In this document: positions 17,454 to 26,452 of the stretch, one piece after another
How the letters are laid out: each line of letters starts with the position of its first letter
Position numbering within the stretch: the stretch's first letter is position 1
NCBI GenBank assembly: GCA_015057605.1
Contig: SVDX01000006.1
Span: 41,202-105,201 of the forward strand
Source: Lachnospira sp.
GTDB lineage: Bacteria; Bacillota; Clostridia; Lachnospirales; Lachnospiraceae
Direction of reading: 5' to 3'
Length of the DNA: 64,000 nt
The notes under the pieces: model-generated
What the model was told of the DNA's origin: nothing
Databases searched by the model: none
What the model saw: only the letters and a program-made list of their open reading frames with translations
Position numbers and translations under genes: made by a program

Positions 17454-17600
17454 TTAGTTGTTCTTATTCTCACAGCTTTGATTTCCTACTGTACATGAAG
17501 TCTTACATGCTGACTGACAAGATGTCTGACATTCTCCACATCCGCCATGCTTCATTGTATCCTTTAAAATCTGTGTCTTAATTGTCTTAATATGTTTCAC
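17454..17600 (-). CDS. SCIFF peptide precursor (six cysteines in forty-five residues)
   Basis: A 48-residue peptide read from a GTG start at 17600, with GGAGG seven bases upstream. It begins MKHIKTIKTQILKDTMKHGG and contains six cysteines at C21, C24, C28, C32, C36 and C43. This is the SCIFF/ranthipeptide pattern found in almost all Clostridia. The N-terminal 20 residues act as the maturase recognition leader. Cross-linking occurs on the Cys residues. No transporter gene is nearby, and its role in the cell is still unknown. Confidence 0.93.
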   Translation of the reverse strand: MKHIKTIKTQILKDTMKHGGCGECQTSCQSACKTSCTVGNQSCENKNN

Positions 17601-17668
17601 AGTTTTTACCTCCTATGCTATTAACTTATGACATTATATCATAGATTTTGCAATATTAAAAGCATTTT

Positions 17669-18610
17669 TTATATAAAACTTAAGCTTCTCATTAAATATA
17701 TTATTAAGGTTAAAGTTAAAGACGATAATACCGTCGATAAAACTATTATTCCTGAGGATAAAACAGCATCATTATTAGTATTTTTTGCCATTATATAGCC
17801 ACTTATTGTTGCAGGTGAGGCTAACATTATAATAATTGCCATTAATTCCTGATTTCTAAATCCAAGCGCCACAGCTATCGGAAGCCCTATCGCAGGAAGT
17901 GCTATAAGCTTAATAAAGGTAGCTGCAATTGTTGGCTTTATCTTTGCAAATGCTGCCCTTCCGTCAAAACCTGCGCCCACGCACAAAAGTGCAAGAGGTG
18001 TTGTCATATTTGATAAGCTGTTCAATGTCTTTACGCCTATTACCGGTATTTTTATTTCAATCAGCGAGCCGATTAAACCTAATGCAATACCTATAATAAT
18101 TGGATTTTTAAGTACATTTATAAATGCTTTTTTTATAGTTTTATCCTTATTATTACCGTCACCCTTTAAGGTTAAAATCATTACTGAAAATATGTTATAA
18201 AGTGGCACTGCAGATAAAATCATAAGTGGTCCCATTCCAGCACTCGAATAAATGCTATGTATAAATGCCAAACCTAACACTGCCGCACTGCTTCTAAACG
18301 AGCCTTGCACAAAGCTTCCTATCATGCCCTTATCCTTTAAAAAGCTTTCAGCCAAAAACCATACTACAAAGAAGCTTACGATTGTAATAATCATACAGTA
18401 AAGCACAAATTTAATATCAAATACTTCCTTGAAATTTTCAAAGGCCAAATCAGTGAATACCATAACAGGCAGACCCACGGTATATACAAATTTATTTGCC
18501 GCTTCTAAAAATCCGTCATTAAGCATTTTTTTCTTCTTCAATACATAGCCTAAAATCATTATAAGAAATATAGGCACGGTTGCATTTATGCTATAAATAA
18601 AACTATCCAT
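17669..18610 (-). CDS. AEC-family (auxin efflux carrier-like) permease
   Basis: A 313-residue membrane protein with about ten helices. The start MDSFIYSINATVPIFLIMILGYVLKKKKML is the usual AEC (PF03547) N-terminus. These permeases export or exchange organic acids such as malate, and the substrate is not decided here. It lies 12 bases after the YD-repeat lipoprotein gene, probably on the same mRNA. Confidence 0.85.
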   Translation of the reverse strand: MDSFIYSINATVPIFLIMILGYVLKKKKMLNDGFLEAANKFVYTVGLPVMVFTDLAFENFKEVFDIKFVLYCMIITIVSFFVVWFLAESFLKDKGMIGSFVQGSFRSSAAVLGLAFIHSIYSSAGMGPLMILSAVPLYNIFSVMILTLKGDGNNKDKTIKKAFINVLKNPIIIGIALGLIGSLIEIKIPVIGVKTLNSLSNMTTPLALLCVGAGFDGRAAFAKIKPTIAATFIKLIALPAIGLPIAVALGFRNQELMAIIIMLASPATISGYIMAKNTNNDAVLSSGIIVLSTVLSSLTLTLIIYLMRSLSFI

Positions 18611-18622
18611 ATTTTATCCTTC

Positions 18623-20215
18623 TTACTTATTTACTTTTATTTCAAACATTTCTTCATATTTTATGTCAGCTATTTTGCTTGCGTCAATAGCATAATGTAT
18701 TTCACCAATTGGTTTTCCATTTGTATCATACTGATATTCATAGCTTTCAAGCACGGTATTATTGGTATCAAAGATACTACACTTTGTTTTTCTACCATTA
18801 GAATCATATTCTAATGTACAATTTCGAATGTATACCTTTTCATCTGTAAAATTAATTTCATCGCATGATTTAACTGTTCCATCTATATTATATGAATATA
18901 CGAATGAACGTTTTACTTCATCTTCCTTATTATACTCAACACTTAAAATCAGTCTTCCTTCAACATCGTAATGATTTTTGCTGTATCCAATATTTTCATC
19001 GCCTTTATAAAATACTTTTTTCGTTGGAAGATTATATAGCTTTTCTGTTTCCTCTTTTGCCACAACAATTGTTTTATATTTTGCAAACTCTTCTATACCC
19101 GAATTATCTTTTCTTGATGTAAGCATATTTCCATTTGCATCATAGGTATATTCTATCGTTTCCTTGTAAACTTCTCTATCTTCAACATATCGTGTTAATG
19201 CAGTCTGGTTATCATATGAGTCATATTCATACACTTCTTTTAACAACTCCTGCCCATACATATCATGCTGGGTTTTCTCACGCATGTTATTATTTGCATC
19301 GTAAGTATATCTTTCTTCTTTATCCACTAAATCTGTAGTACCATACTGCTTATAGTTTATTAGATTGCCCGATTCATCGTATGCTGATTCTGTTCTTTTT
19401 GAAACCTTTCCTTCCATATTATATAATATATATGAAGTTTCTTTTCCTTTATCGTTATATGTATAAACTGCTCTCGCTGTAACTACTTCATTAGAATCGT
19501 AGTCTATAATTTCAAGAATATCTCCATTTACATTATATGTTGTTATCCTCATTGAGTCTAACTGCTTATCTGCATCACAAAACTTTTGACAAGTACAGTT
19601 ACCATTATCATCATACTCATACTCCTGCACATACACTAACACATTTTCCTCATATGCAAGTACTTTAGTTGTATTTCCTTTAGCATCGTATTCGTATTCA
19701 TATTTAACACTCTCATATTCCACTGTGCCATCAGCTTTACACTCAAAATAGCTTAACGGATTGTCATATTCGTCACGTTCAAATTTAAATATATTGTAAT
19801 CAACAAGCTCGCCATTCTTATCATACTGCATACCAATCATTTGTTTAAGAATTGCATTTATATCGCCTTCAAATATATTTATATCTGTTATTTCTGGCTT
19901 TAGTTCATATATAGAGACAAGTTTTTCGTCTTTATCTTCCTGCTCCATAATAGCTCTTATCAGCTTACCTTGGGAATTATATTCATATTTGTATGTATAG
20001 CTTCCATAATCCCTGTATGTTACAGTAACTTCTGATATAAGATTTAAGGTTTCTAACGAAGTATCTTCATTATTTACATCACCAGTTTGCTCTGAAGTCT
20101 GTTGCTCTGATGGCAAAACATTATTCTCCTTAGGTTTTTTGTCTTCCTTATTACATGCACTAAATGCACATAGCATCACACATAGCATTATAAAAATGCT
20201 GATTTTTCTTTTCAT
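18623..20215 (-). CDS. Lipoprotein with degenerate YD (RHS-like) repeats
   Basis: About 530 residues from the ATG at 20215, with GGGAGG upstream. The longer reading to 20257 lacks a ribosome site. A signal peptide ends in the lipobox AFSAC (C21). Then come a charged Ser/Gln-rich linker and about ten YD-type repeats (YxYDxxGN variants, such as YEYDDNGN and YTYDANGN) along most of the protein. There is no RHS core associated domain and no toxin domain, unlike polymorphic toxins. Probably an exposed repeat lipoprotein that binds polysaccharide or protein. Confidence 0.75.
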   Translation of the reverse strand: MKRKISIFIMLCVMLCAFSACNKEDKKPKENNVLPSEQQTSEQTGDVNNEDTSLETLNLISEVTVTYRDYGSYTYKYEYNSQGKLIRAIMEQEDKDEKLVSIYELKPEITDINIFEGDINAILKQMIGMQYDKNGELVDYNIFKFERDEYDNPLSYFECKADGTVEYESVKYEYEYDAKGNTTKVLAYEENVLVYVQEYEYDDNGNCTCQKFCDADKQLDSMRITTYNVNGDILEIIDYDSNEVVTARAVYTYNDKGKETSYILYNMEGKVSKRTESAYDESGNLINYKQYGTTDLVDKEERYTYDANNNMREKTQHDMYGQELLKEVYEYDSYDNQTALTRYVEDREVYKETIEYTYDANGNMLTSRKDNSGIEEFAKYKTIVVAKEETEKLYNLPTKKVFYKGDENIGYSKNHYDVEGRLILSVEYNKEDEVKRSFVYSYNIDGTVKSCDEINFTDEKVYIRNCTLEYDSNGRKTKCSIFDTNNTVLESYEYQYDTNGKPIGEIHYAIDASKIADIKYEEMFEIKVNK

Positions 20216-20247
20216 ATGTAACCTCCCATAAAAATCATTCTTTTTCG

Positions 20248-20276
20248 ATTTTATCACACCAAATTTTATAATTCAA
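20248..20276 (-). promoter_or_regulatory. Promoter of the YD lipoprotein gene
   Basis: Minus strand TTGAAT (20271-20276), 17-base spacer, TAAAAT (20248-20253). Confidence 0.65.
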
Positions 20277-20291
20277 TATTTTACTATAGAA

Positions 20292-20331
20292 CAAAAAAGA
20301 ACGTAGAAATGACATCATCACTTCTACGTTC
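20292..20331 (-). terminator. Terminator after tRNA-Leu
   Basis: A 10-bp stem GAACGTAGAA with its complement plus an inner TGA/TCA, followed on the minus strand by T6. Confidence 0.8.
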
Positions 20332-20337
20332 ATATCA

Positions 20338-20422
20338 TGCAGTCGACGGGACTTGAACCCGTACGAGCGCTATGCTCACTAGATCCTTAGTCTAGCGCGT
20401 ATGCCAATTCCGCCACGACTGC
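20338..20422 (-). tRNA. tRNA-Leu, anticodon AAG
   Basis: A class II tRNA with a 7-bp acceptor (GCAGTCG with CGACTGC), a TTCAAGTCC T-loop and a long variable arm. The anticodon loop CTAAGGA has the anticodon AAG, which reads CUU. CCA is not encoded. Confidence 0.97.
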
Positions 20423-20436
20423 AAATCACCTTTACA

Positions 20437-20465
20437 ATTCTATTACAAACACAAACATTTGTCAA
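20437..20465 (-). promoter_or_regulatory. Promoter of tRNA-Leu
   Basis: Minus strand TTGACA (20460-20465), 17-base spacer, TAGAAT (20437-20442). Confidence 0.8.
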
Positions 20466-20515
20466 TACTATTTTTTACTTTTTTATAAAATTAGTCCTTT
20501 GGTATCATTTATATG

Positions 20516-20588
20516 ATACTATATCTTGTGTTTTTATTTAAAAATATCACTATATTTTGTAGACAAGATGCCGATATAGTGTTATAAT
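20516..20588 (+). promoter_or_regulatory. nrdD promoter with two NrdR boxes
   Basis: Box 1 ATACTATATCTTGTGT (20516-20531) and box 2 TCACTATATTTTGTAG (20547-20562) start 31 bases apart, the three-turn spacing typical for NrdR. Box 2 overlaps the -35 element TAGACA (20560-20565). A 17-base spacer and -10 TATAAT (20583-20588) follow. A third half-box (ATATAGTGT) touches the -10. NrdR with bound dATP would repress the operon. Confidence 0.85.
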
Positions 20589-20652
20589 ACTTTTTGTAGT
20601 GAACAATTAATGTTTTAGTATTATCTATATTTATTTAGGAGGGAATCAACTT

Positions 20653-22782
20653 ATGATTAAAGTAATCAAACGTGATGGTCGTGAAGTTAATTATGACCGC
20701 AACAAGATTATTGTTGCTATTCAAAAGGCTAATGATGAAGTGCCACCAAAAGAAAAAATTACTGACGATAAGATTGAAGCTATAGTTGCTTCTATTGAGA
20801 ATCGTGGTCAGGATACTATGCAGGTAGAAGATATTCAGGATATCATCGAACAAAAGCTTATGGCCGAGAAAAAATTTATTCTTGCTAAAACATACATTAT
20901 ATATAGATACACCAGAGAACTCGTTCGTAAGGCTAACACAACTGATGACTCTATTATGAGCTTAATTAAGAATAGCAATAAGGACGTTATGGAAGAAAAT
21001 TCTAACAAGAATGCTATTATTGCTTCTACACAAAGAGATTTAATTGCCGGTGAAGTTTCTAAGGATTTAACAAGAAGAGTTTTACTTCCAGAAAAGATTT
21101 CAAAGGCTCATGATGAAGGTGTTTTACATTTCCATGATGCCGATTACTTCCTTCAATCCATCTTTAACTGCTGCTTAATCAATATTCAGGATATGTTAGA
21201 TAATGGCACTGTTATGAACGGAAAGTTAATTGAATCTCCTAAGAGCTTCCAAGTTGCTTGTACAGTCGTAACTCAGATTATTTCAGCGGTTGCAAGTAGC
21301 CAATATGGTGGTCAATCGGTAGACATCAAGCACTTAGGTAAATATTTAAGAAAGAGTAAAGAAAAATATACTCGTTTCTATACACAAAAGTATGGCGATA
21401 AAATAGACAGCGAAGTTCTTGACAGTTTTGTAGCAGATCGTCTTTATGATGAATTAAAATCTGGTGTTCAGACTATTCAGTATCAGATTAATACTTTAAT
21501 GACTACTAATGGTCAATCTCCTTTCGTTACACTTTTCTTGAATCTTGACAAGGATGATGAGTACTTAGAAGAAAATGCTATGATTATAGAAGAAATTCTA
21601 AGACAAAGACTTGAAGGTATTAAGAACGAAAAGGGTGTTTATGTAACTCCTGCTTTCCCTAAGCTCATTTATGTTTTAGACGAGCACAACTGTTTACAGG
21701 GCGGTAAGTATGACTACATAACAAAGCTTGCTGTTCAATGTTCAGCTAAAAGATTATATCCTGATTATATTTCTGCAAAGAAGATGCGCGAAAACTATGA
21801 AGGAAATGTATTCTCATGTATGGGTTGCCGTTCATTCTTAAGTACATGGAAGGATGAAAATGGCAATTATAAATGGGAAGGTCGTTTTAACCAAGGTGTT
21901 GTAAGCCTTAACCTCCCACAAATGGGTCTTATTGCAAGAGGTAACGAAGAGCTCTTCTGGCAATTAATGGAATCAAGACTTGCGCTTTGCTTCGAAGCAT
22001 TAATGTGCAGACACAATGCACTTTCAGGCACTTTATCTGATGTAAGTCCAATCCACTGGCAATATGGTGCTATTGCAAGACTTAAAAAAGGCGAATCCAT
22101 TGACAAATTATTACATGATGGTTATTCAACAATTTCGCTTGGATATATTGGTTTATACGAAGTTACAAAGCTTATGACTGGCGAAAGTCATACAACTGAA
22201 AAGGGGCTTAAGTTTGCCTTAAAGGTAATGAAGAGACTTCGTGAAGCAGCAGATACATGGAAACGTAATACAGGTATAGCCTTTGGTCTTTATGGTACAC
22301 CTGCTGAAAGTCTCTGCTATAGATTTGCAGCAATTGATGCTAAGCGTTTTGGCATAGTTGAAGACATTACTGATAAAGGATACTACACTAACTCTTACCA
22401 TGTTGATGTTAGAGAAAAAATTGATGCATTTAGCAAATTTAAATTCGAAAGTCAATTCCAAGTTATTTCTTCAGGTGGAGCTATTTCATATGTTGAAATT
22501 CCAAATATGAGAAACAATCTTGAAGCATTAGAAGAACTTGTTAAATTCATATATGATAACATTCAATACGCTGAATTTAACACAAAATCTGATTATTGCC
22601 ATGTATGTGGCTATGATGGTGAAATCCTTATCAACGATAACCTTGAATGGGAATGCCCACAGTGCGGTAATAAGGATCATGCTAAAATGAATGTTACAAG
22701 AAGAACCTGTGGTTACCTCGGTGAAAACTTCTGGAACGTAGGTAAAACTAAAGAAATTAATTCAAGAGTTCTTCACATCTAA
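20653..22782 (+). CDS. nrdD: Anaerobic (class III) ribonucleoside-triphosphate reductase
   Basis: A 709-residue glycyl-radical enzyme that makes dNTPs without oxygen. It has an N-terminal ATP-cone (about 1-95), a catalytic barrel, and a C-terminal zinc site with CHVCG and CPQCG (about 660-680). The radical glycine is G687 in RRTCGYLGEN. Length is normal. nrdG, the activase, follows 19 bases downstream. NrdR boxes precede it. AGGAGGG lies upstream of the ATG. Confidence 0.98.
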   Translation: MIKVIKRDGREVNYDRNKIIVAIQKANDEVPPKEKITDDKIEAIVASIENRGQDTMQVEDIQDIIEQKLMAEKKFILAKTYIIYRYTRELVRKANTTDDSIMSLIKNSNKDVMEENSNKNAIIASTQRDLIAGEVSKDLTRRVLLPEKISKAHDEGVLHFHDADYFLQSIFNCCLINIQDMLDNGTVMNGKLIESPKSFQVACTVVTQIISAVASSQYGGQSVDIKHLGKYLRKSKEKYTRFYTQKYGDKIDSEVLDSFVADRLYDELKSGVQTIQYQINTLMTTNGQSPFVTLFLNLDKDDEYLEENAMIIEEILRQRLEGIKNEKGVYVTPAFPKLIYVLDEHNCLQGGKYDYITKLAVQCSAKRLYPDYISAKKMRENYEGNVFSCMGCRSFLSTWKDENGNYKWEGRFNQGVVSLNLPQMGLIARGNEELFWQLMESRLALCFEALMCRHNALSGTLSDVSPIHWQYGAIARLKKGESIDKLLHDGYSTISLGYIGLYEVTKLMTGESHTTEKGLKFALKVMKRLREAADTWKRNTGIAFGLYGTPAESLCYRFAAIDAKRFGIVEDITDKGYYTNSYHVDVREKIDAFSKFKFESQFQVISSGGAISYVEIPNMRNNLEALEELVKFIYDNIQYAEFNTKSDYCHVCGYDGEILINDNLEWECPQCGNKDHAKMNVTRRTCGYLGENFWNVGKTKEINSRVLHI

Positions 22783-22801
22783 TTAGAAAGAGGATGACAA
22801 A

Positions 22802-23341
22802 TTGAATTACGCAGATATCAAACAATATGATGTTGCTAATGGACCAGGCGTAAGAGTTTCGCTCTTCGTAAGCGGATGTACACATCATTGTAAGGGCTGC
22901 TTTAATAGTGTTACATGGGATTTCAATTATGGAAATCCCTTTACACAATTAGAGATAGATAATATCATAAAATATATGGCGCCTGCATATGTTTCAGGTA
23001 TAACCATCCTTGGTGGTGAACCATTTGAACATGTTAACCAACAAGGCTTGCTCCCACTACTTCGCAAAATCCGCAAAGTATATCCTAATAAGAGCATTTG
23101 GTGTTTTACTGGCTATACCTTCGATGAAGACATATGCAACCGTATGATGAATGAATGGGAAGAAACAAAAGAACTCATCTCATATATTGATGTACTTGTT
23201 GATGGTAAATTTATTGAAGAACTAAAGAATTTATCCTTACGTTTCCGCGGTTCTTCAAACCAAAGAATTATAATGGTACAAGAATCCCTTGAAAAAGGCG
23301 AAATTATACTATGGGAAGGTATGAACAATGTCAAAAATTAA
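22802..23341 (+). CDS. nrdG: Anaerobic ribonucleotide reductase activating enzyme
   Basis: A 179-residue radical-SAM activase that puts the glycyl radical on NrdD. The cluster cysteines are in CTHHCKGC (about 26-33). The GGEPFEHV motif follows. The start is a TTG eight bases after GAGG; no ATG is suitably placed, so the TTG is supported by the ribosome site. dut begins 14 bases before its end, so translation is coupled. Confidence 0.95.
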   Translation: MNYADIKQYDVANGPGVRVSLFVSGCTHHCKGCFNSVTWDFNYGNPFTQLEIDNIIKYMAPAYVSGITILGGEPFEHVNQQGLLPLLRKIRKVYPNKSIWCFTGYTFDEDICNRMMNEWEETKELISYIDVLVDGKFIEELKNLSLRFRGSSNQRIIMVQESLEKGEIILWEGMNNVKN

Positions 23342-23774
23342 TGTTAATTTTAAAAAACTAAAAGAAAATGCAACAAAGCCAACTTATGGTTCTGCATTTG
23401 CCGCAGGTGCCGATTTATATGCCTGTATAGATGAACCAATAACTATCGAGCCACAGCAAACTATACTAATTCCTACTGGAATTGCTATGGAAGTTCCTGT
23501 AGGATATGCCGGTTTAATATATGCAAGAAGCGGTCTTGCAAGCAAAAAAGGTCTTGCACCAGCAAACAAGGTTGGTGTAGTTGATGCTGATTATAGAGGC
23601 GAAGTTATGGTTGCACTTCATAATCATTCAAATAAAGCTGCAAGCATCGAATGTGGCGAGCGTATTGCTCAAATGGTAATCGCTCCATTCTTAGCAATTA
23701 ACTATGTAGAAACAGATTCGTTAAGTGAAACAGCACGCGGTGAAGGTGGATTTGGCTCAACCGGAACAAAATAA
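23328..23774 (+). CDS. dut: dUTP diphosphatase
   Basis: A 148-residue trimeric dUTPase that converts dUTP to dUMP, keeps uracil out of DNA and feeds thymidylate synthesis. All five motifs are present: AAGADLYA, ARSGLA, GVVDADYRGE, ERIAQMVI and the C-terminal ARGEGGFGSTG arm. It overlaps nrdG and is part of the NrdR-controlled operon, so nucleotide reduction and dUTP removal are joined. Confidence 0.97.
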   Translation: MSKINVNFKKLKENATKPTYGSAFAAGADLYACIDEPITIEPQQTILIPTGIAMEVPVGYAGLIYARSGLASKKGLAPANKVGVVDADYRGEVMVALHNHSNKAASIECGERIAQMVIAPFLAINYVETDSLSETARGEGGFGSTGTK

Positions 23775-23788
23775 TATCGAAAAGAGGA

Positions 23789-24457
23789 ATGCGTATGTAT
23801 CCAAATTTAGATTTAGTGCAAGCAATTATAAGAATTTTGTTAGCCATTGTGATAGGTGGTGTTCTCGGGCTTGAGCGAGAAAGCAAACACAGACCTGCCG
23901 GTTTTAGAACCTATGTTATTGTATGCTTAGGTTCAACACTTATAGCATTAACAAATGTATATTTGTTTAAAGAAGGTCTTTCTGCAGATGCAGCAAGAAT
24001 TCCAGCTCAGGTAATAAGTGGTATAGGTTTTTTAGGTGCAGGAACCATTTTGGTGACGCGCGCAAATTCCGTTAAAGGTCTAACCACAGCAGCTGGCTTA
24101 TGGACAACAGCCGCAATCGGTCTTGCTTTAGGAACAGGCTTCTACTCAGCGGCAATAATATCATCTATATTACTTATAATATCAATGCACTTATTGCAAT
24201 ATGTAGATTTATTATTTACAAAGAAAAAAATCAACGCAAATGTATATGCAGAGCTTCAAAATGCATCTGCTATGCAGATAATATTCAAACACGCTAAAGC
24301 TAATAATTATAAAATTGATTCCTTAGAATTTTTCAACTCTTCCAATACATGTGTTGTAACTTTTCAGTTAAAGGGAACATCTAAAATCAAATCTTTAGAG
24401 GACATTACTGAAGAATTACTAGAAAATGATTCAATCAATTTTATAGAAACATACTAA
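23789..24457 (+). CDS. MgtC/SapB-family membrane protein
   Basis: A 222-residue membrane protein. The N-terminal half holds four to five helices with the motifs GGVLGLERE, GIGFLGAGTI and AAGLWTTAAIGLALG. The C-terminal half is a cytoplasmic ACT-like domain. Family members take part in Mg2+ homeostasis or F1Fo-ATPase control, and the role here is not known. The annotated start at 23789 has AAAGAGG too close, and an ATG at 23795 (MYPNL) has better spacing. It is the last gene of the nrd operon, with a 14-base gap to dut. Confidence 0.88.
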   Translation: MRMYPNLDLVQAIIRILLAIVIGGVLGLERESKHRPAGFRTYVIVCLGSTLIALTNVYLFKEGLSADAARIPAQVISGIGFLGAGTILVTRANSVKGLTTAAGLWTTAAIGLALGTGFYSAAIISSILLIISMHLLQYVDLLFTKKKINANVYAELQNASAMQIIFKHAKANNYKIDSLEFFNSSNTCVVTFQLKGTSKIKSLEDITEELLENDSINFIETY

Positions 24458-24465
24458 TAAACAGC

Positions 24466-24497
24466 AAAAACTCCGAATAGAACCTATTCGGAGTTTT
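24466..24497. terminator. Bidirectional terminator between mgtC-like gene and uppP
   Basis: A 14-bp hairpin AAAACTCCGAATAG with its complement and a 3-base loop. A-run and T-run flank it, so it serves both convergent operons. Confidence 0.9.
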
Positions 24498-24503
24498 ATA
24501 TTA

Positions 24504-25340
24504 TTAATTTACAAAAATGAAATATCCCAACACTAGAATTCCTAACACAATTCTATAATATCCAAATATTGTAAAATCTTTTTTCTTTGTATATCCCATT
24601 AAGAATTTAATCGCTACTATCGAAACAACAAAAGCTACTATCATTCCTACACAGATATACATAATTTCATTGCCCGAAAAATTCAAGCCAAATTCCAAAC
24701 CATATTTTACAATCTTCAGCAAGCTTGCCCCAAACATTACTGGAATAGCAAGGAAAAATGTAAATTCAGCTGCCACCTCTCTTTTACATCCTATAAGAAT
24801 TGCACCAAGAATTGTCGCGCCCGATCTGGAAGTTCCAGGAATCAAGGCTAAAAGCTGTATTATTCCAATTAAAAGTACTGTCTTATAGCTAAGATTGGCT
24901 AAGTCCGTAACCTTAGGTGTTCTATTTTTATTATATTTCTCAACTATAATAAACAACACACCATACAATACTAATGTTATCGCAACTGTCTGATAATTAT
25001 AAAATACACTATCAATCAAGTCATCAAAAAGCAAACCAATTATAGCAGCTGGTAAGCAGGCAACTATTACCTTAAACCACAAACTCCATGTCTGCTTTTG
25101 CTCTGCCTTATCTTTCTTTTGTGGCCATGGAAATGGATTAAGTTTATTAAAATATAGCACTATTACAGCTAATATTGCGCCAAATTGAATAACAACCTCA
25201 AACATTTCAAAAAAGCCTTCTGTCATATCCGGCTTAAGAATCTCCTCAGCCAAAATAAGATGACCTGTACTACTGATCGGCAACCACTCTGTAATGCCTT
25301 CAATAATGCCAAGTATAATAACCTTTAAAATTTCTAACAT
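24504..25340 (-). CDS. uppP: Undecaprenyl-diphosphatase (BacA family)
   Basis: A 278-residue membrane enzyme that recycles the undecaprenyl carrier lipid by removing a phosphate outside the membrane. It is needed for cell-wall synthesis and gives bacitracin tolerance. Motifs are EGITEWLPISSTGH (about 14-27) and PGTSRSGATI (about 168-177), and about eight helices are present. It is last in the operon of asnS, asnA and the trigger-factor-like lipoprotein, eight bases after the latter. Confidence 0.97.
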   Translation of the reverse strand: MLEILKVIILGIIEGITEWLPISSTGHLILAEEILKPDMTEGFFEMFEVVIQFGAILAVIVLYFNKLNPFPWPQKKDKAEQKQTWSLWFKVIVACLPAAIIGLLFDDLIDSVFYNYQTVAITLVLYGVLFIIVEKYNKNRTPKVTDLANLSYKTVLLIGIIQLLALIPGTSRSGATILGAILIGCKREVAAEFTFFLAIPVMFGASLLKIVKYGLEFGLNFSGNEIMYICVGMIVAFVVSIVAIKFLMGYTKKKDFTIFGYYRIVLGILVLGYFIFVN

Positions 25341-25348
25341 ATTCCCTC

Positions 25349-26422
25349 TTACTTAGTTTTTGCTACTGCTTTTTCATAGATGAAATTTTCAACCTTTTCC
25401 ATAAGCATAACTTTAACTACATAATCTTTACCATATTTATCAACTAATTCTTTACCTGTTGTATATCCTGCTTCTTCAGCTATTCTATCAAGATTCTTCT
25501 TATAATAGCTGTGGTTAACAGTTATCTTCTCGCGTTTTGCTATTTCTTGTAAAACAAGTTGCATTGCTATATTCTTAGTTGCATATGCTTCTATAGTCAT
25601 ACCAAATGTTTCTTTACAATATTCTTCAGCAGTCATATCTAACAATGTTGCATATACACCCATTGTTTCATTAAAATTATCTATTTTTGCCTTAAGTTCA
25701 TCTTGTGGATATGAAGAAAACTTAGTATTAGCAACTATTGTTTCCATAATAGATGCAAAATTATCTGCATATGCCTTTTCATCTGCACTTTCCTGTAATA
25801 CACGTCTTACTGCTTTTTTATAATCTTCAACTGTTGTATATTCACCATTAGAAACATTGCTTACAAATGAATCTGTAAACGAAGGTAATATGCCTTCATA
25901 TGCTTCTGCTACAGACATTGTAAACGAAAGTGTTTTTCCGGCATATTCTTTATCTTCAAAATCAGCAGGAATTGTAAACTCAAATTTGCTTGCAGAACCC
26001 ATACCACCAGGGATTAAGCCTATAAGCTTATTTTCAAGCTCCGGAAAATCGGAATATAACTTTCCTGCACCTACTATTATTTGTACATCTTCTTGAGAAA
26101 ATTCTGAAACTTGAGCTCCATCGAGATATGCAAATGCGTTAACCACAACCTTATCTCCTTCAGCAACTCTTCTATCATCAAACACTGTCCACTCTGTATA
26201 TGCAGCTCTTTCTTCTTCAATATATTCAAGTACATCTAATTCAGTAACCGTATTATCTGCAGGCTCATATTCAACTCCTGTATAAGCACCCAATTCGCTT
26301 ATATAATCTGATGAATTATAATCAAATTCAACATCATAATCTGTATTACAGCCAACCATAGCAAACATACTTACTGCTAAAATTGCACTTATTAATGTAT
26401 TCTTTATTGTTAATCTTCTCAT
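25349..26422 (-). CDS. Trigger-factor-like PPIase/chaperone lipoprotein
   Basis: A 357-residue protein. The signal peptide ends at VGC, with C25 as the lipidated cysteine. Residues about 75-180 form an FKBP-type PPIase fold (GDKVVVNAFAYLDG to KTLSFTMSVAEAYE). The remainder is helical and resembles the C-terminal chaperone arms of trigger factor. The ribosome-binding N-terminal domain is replaced by the signal sequence. A role as an extracytoplasmic folding factor is inferred, like a functional substitute for PrsA. It stands between asnA and uppP. Catalytic activity of the FKBP part is uncertain. Confidence 0.8.
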   Translation of the reverse strand: MRRLTIKNTLISAILAVSMFAMVGCNTDYDVEFDYNSSDYISELGAYTGVEYEPADNTVTELDVLEYIEEERAAYTEWTVFDDRRVAEGDKVVVNAFAYLDGAQVSEFSQEDVQIIVGAGKLYSDFPELENKLIGLIPGGMGSASKFEFTIPADFEDKEYAGKTLSFTMSVAEAYEGILPSFTDSFVSNVSNGEYTTVEDYKKAVRRVLQESADEKAYADNFASIMETIVANTKFSSYPQDELKAKIDNFNETMGVYATLLDMTAEEYCKETFGMTIEAYATKNIAMQLVLQEIAKREKITVNHSYYKKNLDRIAEEAGYTTGKELVDKYGKDYVVKVMLMEKVENFIYEKAVAKTK

Positions 26423-26452
26423 AGTAACCTTCCTCTTTTAATAGAATTTCAT

